From NCBI RefSeq assembly GCF_000282635.1, contig NZ_AKIW01000005.1, positions 1 to 64,000 of the forward strand: 64,000 bases of DNA. Reading direction: 5' to 3'. The notes under the pieces were generated by a model. It had not been told where the DNA came from. It searched no databases and saw only the letters and a list, made by a program, of their open reading frames with translations. The translations under genes and the position numbers were made by a program. Shown one piece after another: positions 41,160 to 51,608 of this stretch; positions within the stretch are counted from its first letter, which is position 1, and every line of letters begins with the position of its first letter. This stretch comes from Variovorax sp. CF313. GTDB taxonomy: Bacteria > Pseudomonadota > Gammaproteobacteria > Burkholderiales > Burkholderiaceae_C.

Positions 41160-41178
41160 CGGTTTTGATTTTCCAAGT

Positions 41179-41202
41179 AAAAACGCCCGCTTGCGCAGGC
41201 GT
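41179..41202 (-). terminator. intrinsic terminator after the response regulator
   Basis: Read on the minus strand, ACGCCTGC-GCAA-GCGGGCGT folds into an 8-bp stem with a GNRA-type tetraloop and is followed by a T-run. It lies between the response-regulator stop and the folD start, so folD needs its own promoter or read-through. Confidence 0.85.
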
Positions 41203-41239
41203 GGGGAAGGTGCGTGGCTATCGGCGGGATAGCTGCGGC

Positions 41240-41875
41240 TCAGGAGGCCTTGGCCGTGGGGGCCGCTTGCCCGAGCGCTATCTTGAGCAGATCGGCCACA
41301 GTATTGGCATTGAGCTTTTCCATGATGTTGGCGCGATGCGCCTCGACCGTCTTGATGCTGATGCCGAGGTCGTCCGCGATCTGCTTGTTCAGGCGGCCGG
41401 CGACGATGCGTTCGAGCACCTGCGCCTCGCGGCCCGTGAGCTTGGACAGCAGCGCATCGCGGCTGGCCGACTGCTGGTGCTGCGTGAAGGCGCCGCGCGC
41501 ATGTTCGAGCATGCGCTCGACCAGCGTGACAAGCTCTTCGTCGTTGAAGGGCTTCTGGATGAAATCCATCGCGCCCTTCTTCATGCTGTCGACCGCCATC
41601 GGCACGTCGCCGTGGCCGGTGATGACCACGATCGGCAGCGGGGAGCGGCGTTCGATCAGGCGATCCTGCAGTTCGAGGCCGGTCATGCCGGCCATGCGGA
41701 TGTCGACGATCAAACAGGCGACTTCGCGCGGGTCGTATCGGGAGAGAAAGGATTCGGCGGAATCGAAACAGCGGACTCTGTAGTCCTTGCCCTCGAGCAG
41801 CCATTGCAGCGAATCGCGTACGGCTTCGTCGTCGTCGACGACATAGACCGTGCCCTTCTTCGGAATCAAACTCAT
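41240..41875 (-). CDS. FixJ-type LuxR family response regulator
   Basis: A 211-residue two-component regulator. The receiver domain (about 9-122) has acidic residues DDDEAV, phospho-acceptor Asp58 in [11 protein letters not shown], the TGHGD threonine and FIQKPF lysine. The C-terminal LuxR/GerE HTH (about 140-200) contains [36 protein letters not shown]. Its start overlaps the stop of the sensor kinase by 4 nt (ATGA), so they are a coupled pair. Targets are not evident; the pair is divergent from the pyruvate dehydrogenase operon. Confidence 0.93.
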   Translation of the reverse strand: MSLIPKKGTVYVVDDDEAVRDSLQWLLEGKDYRVRCFDSAESFLSRYDPREVACLIVDIRMAGMTGLELQDRLIERRSPLPIVVITGHGDVPMAVDSMKKGAMDFIQKPFNDEELVTLVERMLEHARGAFTQHQQSASRDALLSKLTGREAQVLERIVAGRLNKQIADDLGISIKTVEAHRANIMEKLNANTVADLLKIALGQAAPTAKAS

Positions 41876-44412
41876 GCAGGTACCTTTGCCTCGTCGCTAG
41901 CTACGGAACTGATAGCGTCCAACACCGGAATCCAGAAGGAAAAACGGCATCCGATCACATCCGGGCCATTGTAGATGTTCTCCGCCTGCATCCGGCCGCG
42001 GTGCGACTCGACGATGGTGCGGCACAGATTGAGCCCGATGCCCATGCCCTCGGGCTTGGTGGAGAAGAAGGCTTCGTAGAGCCGGTCCATCACTTCCGGA
42101 GCGAGCCCCTTGCCCGTGTCCTGCACCGAGAACTCGATGGCGTTGTGGCCTTCGATGACCTTGGGCAGCACGCGCAGCTCGACGCTGCGGCGCGCCAGCG
42201 GGCGCTCGGCGATGTCGATGGATTCGGCCGCGTTCTTCAGCAGGTTGACCATCACCTGCTCGATGAGGATCGGGTCGACGCGCACCACCGGCAGCCGCGC
42301 GGCCACGTAGTGGTTCAGGCGCACGTTGCGCCGGCGCAGCTCGATGCCTGCCAGCTCGACCGCCTCGCTCACCATGGTGGCCACGTCGGCCGGCGTGCGG
42401 TTGGGTTCGCTGCGCTTCACGAAAGAGCGGATGCGCTGGATGATCTGGCCGGCGCGCTGGGCCTGCTTCGACGTTTTCTCGAGCGCGGCGAGCAGCGCGT
42501 CGTTGTCGATCGATTGGCCCTTGATGCGCGACATCATCCCGTTGCAGTAGTTGGTGATGGCGGTCAGCGGCTGGTTGAGCTCGTGGGCCACGCTGGAGGC
42601 CATCTCGCCCATCGTGATGAGGCGGCTGGCAGCCTGGGCCTTGTCGGCCTGCGCGGCGGCCTGTTCCTCGGCGTCGCGGCGCGGAGTGATGTCGGTGGCG
42701 ATCACCAGCTGCGCGAGGCGGCCGTCGACCCATGTCAGGTAGCGCGAACGCACTTCGAGCCATTTGCCGAGGTGCGGCACGAAGATTTCGTTGTTGGCCG
42801 CCTGCGCCGCGGTGAGCGTGTCGATCGGCAGGCCCGCGTACGGATCGACGTCGTCGAGGCCTTCGTCGTGCGCATTCGAGGCTGGCACACCTGCCTGCGC
42901 GACCATGCCCAGATGGCCCACGGTGTCGGAGCCGAACCAGAGCCGGTACAGCTTGTTGGCGAACAGCAGTTCCTCGCTGCCGATGGGCGCGACGGACACG
43001 GCCGCATCGAGCGCTTCTAGCACGGTGGTGAAGCGTTCGTACGAAGCCGACAACTGCTCGCGGATGCGCGTGGGCTCGGTGATATCGGTCATCGACGTCA
43101 TCCAGCCGGTCTGGTGGCCGCGCGCGTCGATCAGCGGCGACACGTAGAGCCGGGCGTTGAACACGCTGCCGTTCTTGCGCTTCACGCGCACCTGGAAGCC
43201 GCCGGGCAGGGCTCGGCCATGCAGCTCTTCTTCCAGGCGCTCGTTCATCACTTCGCGGTCGGATTCGAGCCAGTAGGGGAAGGGCGGCGACTGGCCGACG
43301 AGCTCGGCCTCGCTCCATCCGGTCATCGCGCAGAAGGCGGCGTTCACGTAGGTGATGCGGCCCTGCAGGTCGAGCACGCGCATGCCGGTCAGCATGGAGT
43401 TCTCCATGGCGCGGCGGAAATTGGTTTCTGCGACCAGCCGCTGCTGTGCCTGCAGCCGCCGCCGCGTGTGCCGCCAGGTGCCGATGAGCATCCAGCTCGT
43501 GAGCACGCTGAGCGCGCAGACCAGCCAGAACAGCCCGTTGCCGACCACGCCCTGCGAGGTGCGGTAGGCCTGCGCCCGCAGCACCAGAGCATTGCCCACC
43601 GGGGACACCGGCACTTCGTATTCGTTGGTCCGCTCGGTCCAGGGCAGCAGGCGCGTGCCGCCTTCCTTCAGGGTGGTGGTGTTGCCCGCGATCGCGTGGC
43701 CCTTGGCGTCGAGCAGCGACACCGCATAGCGCGCCTGTACTTCGGACGGCATGCCGTAGCGCAGCAGCCCGTCGACCGAGAACTCGCCAAGCACGACGCC
43801 CGCGAACAGTCCTTGATCGAAAAGGGGGATGTGCAGCTGCAGCATCGCAGGGGGGGCGCCTCCGGCCACGGGCTGCGAATACACCGGCTGGCGCAGCTCG
43901 CGGGCCAGCGCATAGTTGCTCTCGATGTCGCCGGGACGCAGCACGTCGCCGATCAGGTGCTGCTGGGCCGGGTGCACGCTGGGCGCCGCATAGCCGGCCT
44001 TGAAGCGGCGGCGGTCGTCGATCCAGGTGATGGTCTGCAGCTCGGGGAACTGGCTCACCAGCGACTCGGCTCGGCTGGTGAATTCGACCGGGTCGATCTC
44101 GCGGTTGGAAGCGTCGCGCGCGATGCGCATCAACTGCTCCTGCCGCTCCAAAAGCCGCAGGCGCATGCGCTGCTGTGCGTATTCGACGTCGCGGCGCACC
44201 GACTCCTGCTCGCGCTCGACTTCCTCGGTGCGCAGGTACCAGAAGGCGGACACGATGGCGGCAAGAAACAACAGCACGGCCGCCATCGGCGCGAGCATGG
44301 CGACTGCGTCCTGCAGCACCGGCGTCTGCCGGCGCCACCACCTGCGCCACCAGGACAGGGGCGAGGCATTCACGGCACTGCGGGCAACTGCCAGCGGAGA
44401 GGAAAAAGGCAT
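41872..44412 (-). CDS. PAS-domain sensor histidine kinase (FixL-like)
   Basis: An 846-residue membrane kinase. Transmembrane helix 1 is at about 36-60, then a periplasmic sensor region to about 285 and a second helix (about 290-310). Two PAS domains (about 330-440 and 455-580) follow; neither shows an obvious haem histidine motif. The HisKA phospho-acceptor is His610 in [20 protein letters not shown]. The HATPase domain has [31 protein letters not shown] and [18 protein letters not shown]. Four-nt overlap with its response regulator. Confidence 0.92.
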   Translation of the reverse strand: MPFSSPLAVARSAVNASPLSWWRRWWRRQTPVLQDAVAMLAPMAAVLLFLAAIVSAFWYLRTEEVEREQESVRRDVEYAQQRMRLRLLERQEQLMRIARDASNREIDPVEFTSRAESLVSQFPELQTITWIDDRRRFKAGYAAPSVHPAQQHLIGDVLRPGDIESNYALARELRQPVYSQPVAGGAPPAMLQLHIPLFDQGLFAGVVLGEFSVDGLLRYGMPSEVQARYAVSLLDAKGHAIAGNTTTLKEGGTRLLPWTERTNEYEVPVSPVGNALVLRAQAYRTSQGVVGNGLFWLVCALSVLTSWMLIGTWRHTRRRLQAQQRLVAETNFRRAMENSMLTGMRVLDLQGRITYVNAAFCAMTGWSEAELVGQSPPFPYWLESDREVMNERLEEELHGRALPGGFQVRVKRKNGSVFNARLYVSPLIDARGHQTGWMTSMTDITEPTRIREQLSASYERFTTVLEALDAAVSVAPIGSEELLFANKLYRLWFGSDTVGHLGMVAQAGVPASNAHDEGLDDVDPYAGLPIDTLTAAQAANNEIFVPHLGKWLEVRSRYLTWVDGRLAQLVIATDITPRRDAEEQAAAQADKAQAASRLITMGEMASSVAHELNQPLTAITNYCNGMMSRIKGQSIDNDALLAALEKTSKQAQRAGQIIQRIRSFVKRSEPNRTPADVATMVSEAVELAGIELRRRNVRLNHYVAARLPVVRVDPILIEQVMVNLLKNAAESIDIAERPLARRSVELRVLPKVIEGHNAIEFSVQDTGKGLAPEVMDRLYEAFFSTKPEGMGIGLNLCRTIVESHRGRMQAENIYNGPDVIGCRFSFWIPVLDAISSVASDEAKVPA

Positions 44413-44628
44413 GGTCCGAGTTTAGGTGAAGCCCTTCGGAAACGACGGCAAAGCAACGTCGGCCCGGGCTTGCGCGCGGTTTTGCGCAGGGCAAACGCGA
44501 ACTGAAAATTTCATATTAAGAAATTGATACGCACTATTTGAAATCTCGATGTTTCTATGCGAAACTCCGCCGCGTTCGCTGCACAGCGCACTTAAATTAC
44601 AGCCACAGCCCTAAAAGGAGAGACAAGC
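44413..44628. promoter_or_regulatory. divergent control region, sensor kinase / aceE
   Basis: A 216-bp intergenic region with an AT-rich core (about 44500-44560) unusual for this genome. It contains the near-palindrome TGAAAATTTCA (44503-44513) and a looser GTTTTGC-GCAG-GGCAAAC pair just before it. The aceE Shine-Dalgarno AAAAGGAGAG is at the right end. Promoters for both genes must lie here; exact boxes are not clear. Confidence 0.45.
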
Positions 44629-47343
44629 ATGTCGGCAAATCCCGAGAACCTGTTCGGCTCGGCCGCAAACGATGCGGACGCCCAGGAGACCCGTGAATGG
44701 ATGGATGCACTGTCCTCCGTCATCCAGAGCGAGGGTCCGGAGCGGGCCCACTTCCTTCTCGAGCAACTGCTCGAACATGCCCGCCAGAACACGGTCGACA
44801 TGCCGTTCTCGGCCAACACGGGCTACGTCAACACCATCGAGCCCTCGCAGGAGGCCCGCAGCCCCGGCAACCTCGAGATCGAACAACGCCTGCGTGCCTA
44901 CATGCGCTGGAATGCCATGGCGATGGTGGTCAAGGCCAACCGCATCCACCCGCCCGAAGGCGGCGACCTCGGCGGCCACATCGGCTCCTTCGCCTCGCTG
45001 GCCAGCATGTTCGGCGCCGGCTTCAACCACTTCTGGCACGCCGAGAGCGAGAACCACGGCGGCGACCTGCTCTACATCCAGGGCCACGTTTCGCCCGGCA
45101 TTTATGCCCGCGCCTACCTCGAAGGCCGCCTCTCCGAAGAGCAGCTGCTCAACTTCCGCCAGGAAGTGGACGGCAAGGGCCTGTCGAGCTACCCGCACCC
45201 CAAGCTGATGCCGGAGTTCTGGCAGTTCCCGACCGTCTCGATGGGCCTGGGGCCGCTGATGGCGATCTACCAGGCGCGCTTCCTCAAGTACCTGCATGCA
45301 CGCGGCATCGCCAACACCGAGAACCGCAAGGTCTGGGTGTTCTGTGGCGACGGTGAGATGGACGAGGTGGAATCGCTGGGCGCCATCGGCCTGGCGGCGC
45401 GCGAGAACCTCGACAACCTGATCTTCGTCATCAACTGCAACCTGCAGCGCCTGGACGGTCCGGTGCGCGGCAACGGCAAGATCATCCAGGAACTGGAAGG
45501 CGAATTCCGCGGTGCCAACTGGAACGTCGTCAAGCTGATCTGGGGCAAGGGCTGGGACGCCCTGCTCGAAAAGGACCATGACGGCGCGCTGCGCAAGATC
45601 ATGATGGAGTGCAACGACGGCGACTACCAGGCCATGAAGGCCAACGACGGTGCCTACGTGCGCAAGAACTTCTTCGGCCGCGACCCGCGCACGCTGAAGA
45701 TGGTCGAGCACATGACCGACGACGAGGTCTGGAGCCTGCAGCGCGGCGGCCACGACTCGCAGAAGGTGTACGCCGCCTTCCACGCCGCCCAGAACCACAA
45801 GGGCCAGCCCACGGTGCTGCTCGTCAAGACCGTCAAGGGCTTCGGCATGGGCAAGATCGGCGAAGGCAAGAACACGGTCCACCAGACCAAGAAGCTCGGC
45901 GACGAGGACATCAAGGCCTTCCGCGACCGCTTCAACATTCCGATTCCCGACAGCCAGATCGCCGAGCTGCCGTTCTACAAGCCGGCCGACGACACGCCGG
46001 AAATGCGCTACTTGCACGAGCGCCGCAAGGCGCTCGGCGGCTACCTGCCGCATCGCCGCGCCAAGGCCGACGAGAGCTTCACGGTGCCCTCGCTCGACAC
46101 CTTCAAGTCGGTGATCGAGCCCACGGCCGAAGGCCGCGAGATCTCGACCACGCAGGCCTACGTGCGCTTCCTCACGCAGCTGCTGCGCGACAAGGCGCTG
46201 GGCCCGCGCGTCGTGCCCATCCTGGTGGACGAGGCCCGCACCTTCGGCATGGAAGGCTTGTTCCGCCAGATCGGCATCTACAACCCGCACGGTCAGCAGT
46301 ACACCCCGGTCGATAAAGACCAGGTCATGTACTACAAGGAAGACAAGGCCGGCCAGATCCTGCAGGAAGGCATCAACGAAGCCGGCGGCATGTCGAGCTG
46401 GATCGCGGCGGCCACGTCGTACAGCACGAACAACCGCATCATGGTGCCGTTCTACGTGTACTACTCGATGTTCGGCTTCCAGCGCATCGGCGATCTCGCC
46501 TGGGCGGCCGGCGACATGCAGGCCCGCGGCTTCCTGCTGGGCGGCACCTCGGGACGCACCACGCTGAACGGCGAAGGCCTGCAGCACGAAGACGGCCACA
46601 GCCACATCCTGGCCAACACCATCCCGAACTGCGTGAGCTACGACCCGACCTTCGCGCACGAAGTCGGCGTGATCCTGCACCATGGCCTGAAGCGCATGGT
46701 CGAGAAGCAGGACAACGTCTACTACTACCTGACGCTGCTCAACGAGAACTACGCGATGCCCGGCCTCCAGCCCGGTACCGAAGAGCAGATCATCAAGGGC
46801 ATGTACCTGTCGAAGCAGGGCCCTGCGCTCAAGGCCAAGGCACCGACCGTGCAACTGCTGGGCAGCGGCACCATCCTGCGCGAAAGCTTTGCCGCGCAAG
46901 AGCTGCTCGAAAAGGACTGGGGCGTGTCGGCTTCCGTGTGGAGCTGCCCGAGCTTCAATGAGCTCACGCGTGACGGCCAGGACGCCGACCGCTGGAACCT
47001 GCTGCACCCGGACCAGACGCCGCGCGTGCCCTTCGTGGCCGAGCAGCTTGCGCCCACCACCGGCCCGGTGGTCGCCTCGACCGACTACATGAAGGCCTAC
47101 GCCGAACAGATCCGCCCCTTCATCCCGAAGGGCCGCAACTACAAGGTGCTGGGCACCGACGGCTTCGGCCGCAGCGACTTCCGAAACAAGCTGCGCGAGC
47201 ACTTCGAGATCAACCGCCACTACATCGTGGTGGCTGCGCTCAAGGCGCTGAGCGAAGATGGCACCGTGCCGGTGGCCAAGGTGGTGGAAGCGATCAAGAA
47301 GTACGGCATCAATGTCGACAAGGTCAACCCGCTCTACGCCTGA
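44629..47343 (+). CDS. aceE: pyruvate dehydrogenase E1 component (homodimeric)
   Basis: Thiamine-diphosphate enzyme that decarboxylates pyruvate and acetylates the E2 lipoyl groups. It has 904 residues, the length of the single-chain AceE class. The substrate/TPP region has GGDLGGHIGSFASLASMFG. The TPP motif is CGDGEMDEVESLGAIGLA...NLIFVINCNLQ, with the loop GRTTLNGEGLQHEDGHSHI in the C-terminal half. A strong AAAAGGAGAG precedes the ATG. First gene of aceE-aceF-BPH-like-lpd. Confidence 0.97.
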   Translation: MSANPENLFGSAANDADAQETREWMDALSSVIQSEGPERAHFLLEQLLEHARQNTVDMPFSANTGYVNTIEPSQEARSPGNLEIEQRLRAYMRWNAMAMVVKANRIHPPEGGDLGGHIGSFASLASMFGAGFNHFWHAESENHGGDLLYIQGHVSPGIYARAYLEGRLSEEQLLNFRQEVDGKGLSSYPHPKLMPEFWQFPTVSMGLGPLMAIYQARFLKYLHARGIANTENRKVWVFCGDGEMDEVESLGAIGLAARENLDNLIFVINCNLQRLDGPVRGNGKIIQELEGEFRGANWNVVKLIWGKGWDALLEKDHDGALRKIMMECNDGDYQAMKANDGAYVRKNFFGRDPRTLKMVEHMTDDEVWSLQRGGHDSQKVYAAFHAAQNHKGQPTVLLVKTVKGFGMGKIGEGKNTVHQTKKLGDEDIKAFRDRFNIPIPDSQIAELPFYKPADDTPEMRYLHERRKALGGYLPHRRAKADESFTVPSLDTFKSVIEPTAEGREISTTQAYVRFLTQLLRDKALGPRVVPILVDEARTFGMEGLFRQIGIYNPHGQQYTPVDKDQVMYYKEDKAGQILQEGINEAGGMSSWIAAATSYSTNNRIMVPFYVYYSMFGFQRIGDLAWAAGDMQARGFLLGGTSGRTTLNGEGLQHEDGHSHILANTIPNCVSYDPTFAHEVGVILHHGLKRMVEKQDNVYYYLTLLNENYAMPGLQPGTEEQIIKGMYLSKQGPALKAKAPTVQLLGSGTILRESFAAQELLEKDWGVSASVWSCPSFNELTRDGQDADRWNLLHPDQTPRVPFVAEQLAPTTGPVVASTDYMKAYAEQIRPFIPKGRNYKVLGTDGFGRSDFRNKLREHFEINRHYIVVAALKALSEDGTVPVAKVVEAIKKYGINVDKVNPLYA

Positions 47344-47394
47344 CCCTCAACAATCAACGAACGAAACGGCGCCTCAGGGCGGGAGACAAACGAT

Positions 47395-49059
47395 ATGGCA
47401 GCAGTGGAAGTCAAGGTGCCGGACATCGGCGATTTCGATGAAGTCGCGGTGATCGAGGTGCTCGTGAAGGTGGGCGACACGGTCAAGGCCGAGCAGTCGC
47501 TCATCACGGTGGAGTCGGACAAGGCATCGATGGAAATTCCGTCGTCGACCGCCGGCGTGGTCAAGGAGCTGAAGGTCGAGGTCGGCAGCAAGGTCAAGGA
47601 AGGCTCGGTGGTGCTCGTGCTCGAGGCCGAGGGAGCGGGTGCTGCAGCAGCACCGGCGCCCGCGGCTGCTCCGGCAGCAGCGCCGGCTCCTGCGCCGGCC
47701 GCAGCGGCCCCCGCGCCGGCTGCTCTCGCGGCACCCCCAGTGGCCTCGGGCCCGGTGGAGGTCAAGGTGCCCGACATCGGCGACTTCAAGGACGTCGCCG
47801 TCATCGAAGTACTCGTGAAGGTGGGCGACGTGATCAAGGCCGAGCAGTCGCTCATCACGGTGGAGTCGGACAAGGCCTCGATGGAAATTCCGTCGTCGGC
47901 TGCGGGCGTGCTCAAGGAACTCAAGGTCAAGGTGGGCGACACGGTCAACATCGGTGACCTGATCGCGGTGCTCGAAGGCGCTGCAGGGGCCGCTGCTCCG
48001 GCGCCGACCCAGGCAGCGGCTGCCGCACCGGCAACCGCAACCGCCAGTGCACCAGCACCGACTGCTGCATCGGCGCCTGCTGCCGCCGCTGCTCCGGCTC
48101 ATCAGCCGACGGTCGCCCCCAGCGCCAGCCTTCCGCACGCCTCGCCCTCGGTGCGCAAGTTCGCGCGCGAACTCGGCGTGCCGCTCGAAGAGGTCAAGGG
48201 CTCCGGTCCCAAGGGCCGCATCACGCAGGAAGACATCCAGAACTTCACCAAGGCCGTGATGAGCGGCCAGGCCAGCACCAAGGCCTCGGCGGCCAAGGCG
48301 CCGGCCGGTGGTGGCGACGGCGCCGCGCTGGGCCTGATTCCATGGCCCAAGGTCGACTTCACGAAGTTCGGCACGGTCGAGCGCAAGGACCTGTCGCGCA
48401 TCAAGAAGCTCAGCGGCGCGAACCTGCACCGCAACTGGGTGATGATCCCGCACGTCACCAACAACGACGAAGCCGACATCACCGAGCTCGAGGCCTTCCG
48501 CGTCTCCACCAACAAGGAGAACGAGAAATCGGGCGTGAAGGTCACGATGCTGGCCTTCGTCATCAAGGCGGTGGTCGCGGCGCTGAAGAAGTTCCCCGAG
48601 TTCAACACCAGCCTGGACGGCGACCAGCTCGTCTACAAGCAGTACTACAACATCGGCTTCGCGGCGGACACGCCGAACGGCCTCGTGGTGCCGGTGCTCA
48701 AGGATGCCGACAAGAAGGGCATCCTGCAGATCAGCGCCGAGATGGGCGAGCTCGCCAAGAAGGCGCGCGACGGCAAGCTCGGCTCGGCCGACATGCAGGG
48801 CGGCTGCTTCTCGATCAGCTCGCTGGGCGGCATCGGCGGCACGCACTTCACGCCGATCATCAACGCTCCCGAAGTGGCCATCCTCGGCCTCTCGAAGGGC
48901 CAGATGAAGCCGGTGTGGGACGGCAAGCAGTTCGTGCCGCGCCTGACGCTGCCGATGTCGCTGTCGTACGACCACCGCGTGATCGACGGCGCCCTGGCTG
49001 CGCGTTTCAACGCCTACCTGGGCCAGGTGCTCGCGGACTATCGCCGTATTCTTCTATGA
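47395..49059 (+). CDS. aceF: pyruvate dehydrogenase E2, dihydrolipoyllysine acetyltransferase
   Basis: Core of the pyruvate dehydrogenase complex, 554 residues. Two lipoyl domains (about 1-78 and 122-198) each have the lipoylated lysine in [11 protein letters not shown]. They are joined by Ala/Pro linkers. The peripheral-subunit-binding domain (about 247-282, [26 protein letters not shown]) and the catalytic domain with [15 protein letters not shown] at the C-terminus complete it. The two lipoyl domains are nearly identical even in DNA. Confidence 0.97.
   Translation: MAAVEVKVPDIGDFDEVAVIEVLVKVGDTVKAEQSLITVESDKASMEIPSSTAGVVKELKVEVGSKVKEGSVVLVLEAEGAGAAAAPAPAAAPAAAPAPAPAAAAPAPAALAAPPVASGPVEVKVPDIGDFKDVAVIEVLVKVGDVIKAEQSLITVESDKASMEIPSSAAGVLKELKVKVGDTVNIGDLIAVLEGAAGAAAPAPTQAAAAAPATATASAPAPTAASAPAAAAAPAHQPTVAPSASLPHASPSVRKFARELGVPLEEVKGSGPKGRITQEDIQNFTKAVMSGQASTKASAAKAPAGGGDGAALGLIPWPKVDFTKFGTVERKDLSRIKKLSGANLHRNWVMIPHVTNNDEADITELEAFRVSTNKENEKSGVKVTMLAFVIKAVVAALKKFPEFNTSLDGDQLVYKQYYNIGFAADTPNGLVVPVLKDADKKGILQISAEMGELAKKARDGKLGSADMQGGCFSISSLGGIGGTHFTPIINAPEVAILGLSKGQMKPVWDGKQFVPRLTLPMSLSYDHRVIDGALAARFNAYLGQVLADYRRILL
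47485..47897 (+). repeat. near-identical lipoyl-domain DNA copies in aceF
   Basis: The 62-bp blocks 47485-47546 and 47836-47897 around the lipoyl-lysine codon differ at one base. A third copy, 49810-49871 in the downstream lpd gene, differs from the second at four bases. Synonymous positions are conserved too, which points to recent duplication or gene conversion rather than protein selection alone. Confidence 0.85.
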
Positions 49060-49128
49060 CCCCCCGAGCACCTGCGGTGCTCCCCCCAGAGGGGGGCGCC
49101 TCCCTTGGGGCGGCCCGGCGGGAGGCGC
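49060..49128 (+). repeat. GC-rich REP-like intergenic element (copy 3)
   Basis: Starts directly after the aceF stop: CCCCCCGAG, an AGCACCTGCGGTGCT palindrome, CCCCCCAGAGGGGGG, and CTTGGGGCGGCCCGGCGGG, the last shared with 29341-29405. Its 3' end (GGAGG, 49121-49125) doubles as the Shine-Dalgarno of the next gene. Confidence 0.65.
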
Positions 49129-49129
49129 T

Positions 49130-49723
49130 ATGACCACCGTAGTGGCCGTCCGCAAAGGCGGCCAGGTCACGATGGCAGCCGATTCTCTGGTGACCTTCGG
49201 CGACACGCGGCTTTCGCACCGCGCCGAGGCGAACCAGAAGATCTTCACCGTCGAGGATGCGGCGGGGCAGAGCCTGTTCGCGGTGGCTGGTGCCGCCGCG
49301 CACTTCCTGGTGCTGCAGCACGCGCTGGCCGCGCAGCCGCGCGAGCAGTTGCTGTTCGGCAGCAAGCACGAGATCTTCCGCACCTTCACGATGCTGCATC
49401 CGGTGCTGAAGGACTCGTTCTTCATGCAGACCAAGGAAGACGAGCACGAGCCCTACGAGTCGAGCCAGTTCACGATGCTGCTGGCCAACCAGAGCGGCAT
49501 CTACGGCATCTACAGCTACCGCGAGGTGTTCGAGTTCAAGGAGTTCTGGGCCATCGGCTCGGGACGCAGCTTTGCGCTCGGCGCCATGCACGCGGCCTAT
49601 GACATCAAGTCGCGCAACTCGCGCGACGTGGCGGAGGCAGGCATCGCCGCCGCCTGCGAATTCGATCGCAATTCGGCCCCACCGGTCGACGTTCTCACAC
49701 TCAAACTGAAAGTGTCCAAATGA
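49130..49723 (+). CDS. proteasome-like Ntn-hydrolase (HslV-type, BPH-like)
   Basis: A 197-residue self-compartmentalising peptidase candidate. [10 protein letters not shown] exposes a catalytic Thr after Met removal, as in HslV. Asp18 in [11 protein letters not shown], Lys37 in EANQKIF and the [16 protein letters not shown] segment match the beta-subunit catalytic layout. No hslU or other AAA ATPase is adjacent, and the C-terminus (LKLKVSK) is not clearly the HslU-docking type. It resembles what I recall of the betaproteobacterial proteasome homologue (BPH) family. It sits between aceF and lpd and overlaps lpd by 4 nt. Substrates are unknown. Confidence 0.8.
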   Translation: MTTVVAVRKGGQVTMAADSLVTFGDTRLSHRAEANQKIFTVEDAAGQSLFAVAGAAAHFLVLQHALAAQPREQLLFGSKHEIFRTFTMLHPVLKDSFFMQTKEDEHEPYESSQFTMLLANQSGIYGIYSYREVFEFKEFWAIGSGRSFALGAMHAAYDIKSRNSRDVAEAGIAAACEFDRNSAPPVDVLTLKLKVSK

Positions 49724-51534
49724 GCGAACAACAAATCAAGGTGCCCGACATCGGCGACTTCGACGAAGTGGCAGTGATCGAGGTGCTGGTCAATGTAGGA
49801 GACACGGTCAAGGCCGAGCAGTCGCTGATCACGGTCGAATCGGACAAGGCCTCGATGGAGATTCCGTCGTCCGCTGCCGGCGTGGTGAAGTCGCTGGCCG
49901 TGAAGGTGGGCGACAAGGTCAAGGAAGGCTCGGTGGTGCTGACGCTGGAGGTGGACGGTGCCGCGGCGGCAGCGCCTGCAGCGGCCGCACCGGCGCCCCC
50001 CGCATCCAAGGCAGCGCCCGCACCGGCCCCTGCATCGGCGGCCGTGGCGGTGTCGAGCTATGGCGGCAAGGTCGATGTCGAATGCGACGTGATCGTGCTC
50101 GGCGCCGGCCCCGGCGGTTACTCGGCCGCCTTCCGTGCCGCTGACCTGGGCCTGAAGGTCGTGCTGATCGAGCGCTACGCCACCCTCGGCGGCGTGTGCC
50201 TGAACGTCGGCTGCATCCCGTCGAAGGCGCTGCTGCACGTGGCTTCCGTGATGGACGAGGTCAAGCATTTCGCCGACCTCGGCGTGAGCTTCGCCGCGCC
50301 CACGGTCGACCGCGCCAAGCTGCTCGGCCACAAGAACAAGGTGGTGGGCAAGCTCACCGGCGGCCTCACGGCCATGGCCAAGATGCGCAAGGTGACGGTG
50401 CTGCGCGGCGTCGGCAACTTCATCGATCCGTACCACCTCGAGGTGGAAGAAACCTCCGGCACGAGCTGGGGCACCACCGGCAAGAAGCAGACGGTCAAGT
50501 TCCGCAACGCGATCATCGCGGCCGGTTCGCAGTCGGTGAGCCTGCCGTTCATGCCGAAGGACCCGCGCGTGGTCGACTCGACCGGCGCGCTCGAGATGGG
50601 CACCGACCCCAAGCGCATGCTGATCCTGGGCGGCGGCATCATCGGCCTCGAAATGGGCACGGTGTATTCCACGCTCGGCGCGCGCCTGGACGTGGTCGAG
50701 ATGCTCGACGGCCTGATGCAGGGCGCCGACCGCGACCTCGTGAAGGTCTGGCAGAAGATGAACACCCCGCGCTTCGACAACATCATGCTCAAGACCAAGA
50801 CGGTCGGCGCCGAAGCCACGAAGGAGGGCATCAAGATCACCTTCGAGGGCGAGAACGCGCCGAAGGAACCGCAGGTCTACGACCTCGTGCTGCAGGCCGT
50901 GGGCCGCAGCCCGAACGGCAAGAAGATCGGCGCCGAGAAGGCAGGCGTCACGGTGAGCGACCGGGGCTTCATTCCGGTCGACATCCAGATGCGCACCAAC
51001 GTGCCCCACATCTTCGCCATCGGCGACATCGTGGGCCAGCCCATGCTGGCGCACAAGGCGGTGCACGAGGCGCACGTGGCAGCTGAAGTCATCGCCGGCG
51101 AGCAGAAGGGGGACAAGGAGTTGTCCAGCGCCGCCTTCAATGCCCGCGTGATCCCCAGCGTCGCCTACACCGACCCCGAAGTGGCGTGGGTCGGCCTCAC
51201 CGAGGACCAGGCGAAGGCCGAGGGCATCAAGGTCAAGAAGGGGCACTTCCCGTGGACGGCCTCGGGCCGCGCCATTGCCAACGGCCGCGACGAGGGCTTC
51301 ACCAAGCTGCTGTTCGATGCCGAAACGCACCGCATCCTCGGCGGAGGCATCGTCGGCACGCATGCCGGTGACATGATCGGCGAGATCGCTCTGGCGATCG
51401 AGATGGGCGCGGACGAGATCGACATCGGCAAGACCATCCACCCGCACCCGACGCTGGGCGAAAGCATCGGCATGGCGGCGGAAGTGGCGCATGGCACCTG
51501 CACGGACCTGCCGCCGGCGAAGAAGGCCGCATGA
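49720..51534 (+). CDS. lpdA: dihydrolipoyl dehydrogenase with N-terminal lipoyl domain (PDH E3)
   Basis: FAD/NAD disulfide oxidoreductase that reoxidises E2 lipoamide. It has 604 residues: an N-terminal lipoyl domain (about 1-78, [11 protein letters not shown]), an Ala/Pro linker (about 85-112), then the E3 body. FAD motif [19 protein letters not shown], redox disulfide [19 protein letters not shown] motif [19 protein letters not shown], and the C-terminal His-Glu pair in [15 protein letters not shown] are present. The lipoyl-fused form is dedicated to the PDH complex in several betaproteobacteria. ATGA overlap with the peptidase gene; a terminator follows. Confidence 0.96.
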   Translation: MSEQQIKVPDIGDFDEVAVIEVLVNVGDTVKAEQSLITVESDKASMEIPSSAAGVVKSLAVKVGDKVKEGSVVLTLEVDGAAAAAPAAAAPAPPASKAAPAPAPASAAVAVSSYGGKVDVECDVIVLGAGPGGYSAAFRAADLGLKVVLIERYATLGGVCLNVGCIPSKALLHVASVMDEVKHFADLGVSFAAPTVDRAKLLGHKNKVVGKLTGGLTAMAKMRKVTVLRGVGNFIDPYHLEVEETSGTSWGTTGKKQTVKFRNAIIAAGSQSVSLPFMPKDPRVVDSTGALEMGTDPKRMLILGGGIIGLEMGTVYSTLGARLDVVEMLDGLMQGADRDLVKVWQKMNTPRFDNIMLKTKTVGAEATKEGIKITFEGENAPKEPQVYDLVLQAVGRSPNGKKIGAEKAGVTVSDRGFIPVDIQMRTNVPHIFAIGDIVGQPMLAHKAVHEAHVAAEVIAGEQKGDKELSSAAFNARVIPSVAYTDPEVAWVGLTEDQAKAEGIKVKKGHFPWTASGRAIANGRDEGFTKLLFDAETHRILGGGIVGTHAGDMIGEIALAIEMGADEIDIGKTIHPHPTLGESIGMAAEVAHGTCTDLPPAKKAA

Positions 51535-51559
51535 CCCAGGGCGCGACCGAGCGCCCATG

Positions 51560-51588
51560 AAAAAATCCCGCCGAGGCGGGATTTTTTT
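51560..51588 (+). terminator. intrinsic terminator of the PDH operon
   Basis: ATCCCGC...GCGGGAT stem with a CGAG-type loop, flanked by A-run and T-run (seven T). It ends the aceE-lpdA operon 26 bp after the lpdA stop. The A/T symmetry lets it serve the convergent NlpC/P60 gene too. Confidence 0.93.
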
Positions 51589-51608
51589 CGTCCTGGTTTG
51601 CGGAGGGC

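Noticed and set aside
42001-44505. Plus-strand open frames across the sensor kinase
   Set aside because: The minus-strand frame has complete kinase motifs; the plus-strand products have none.
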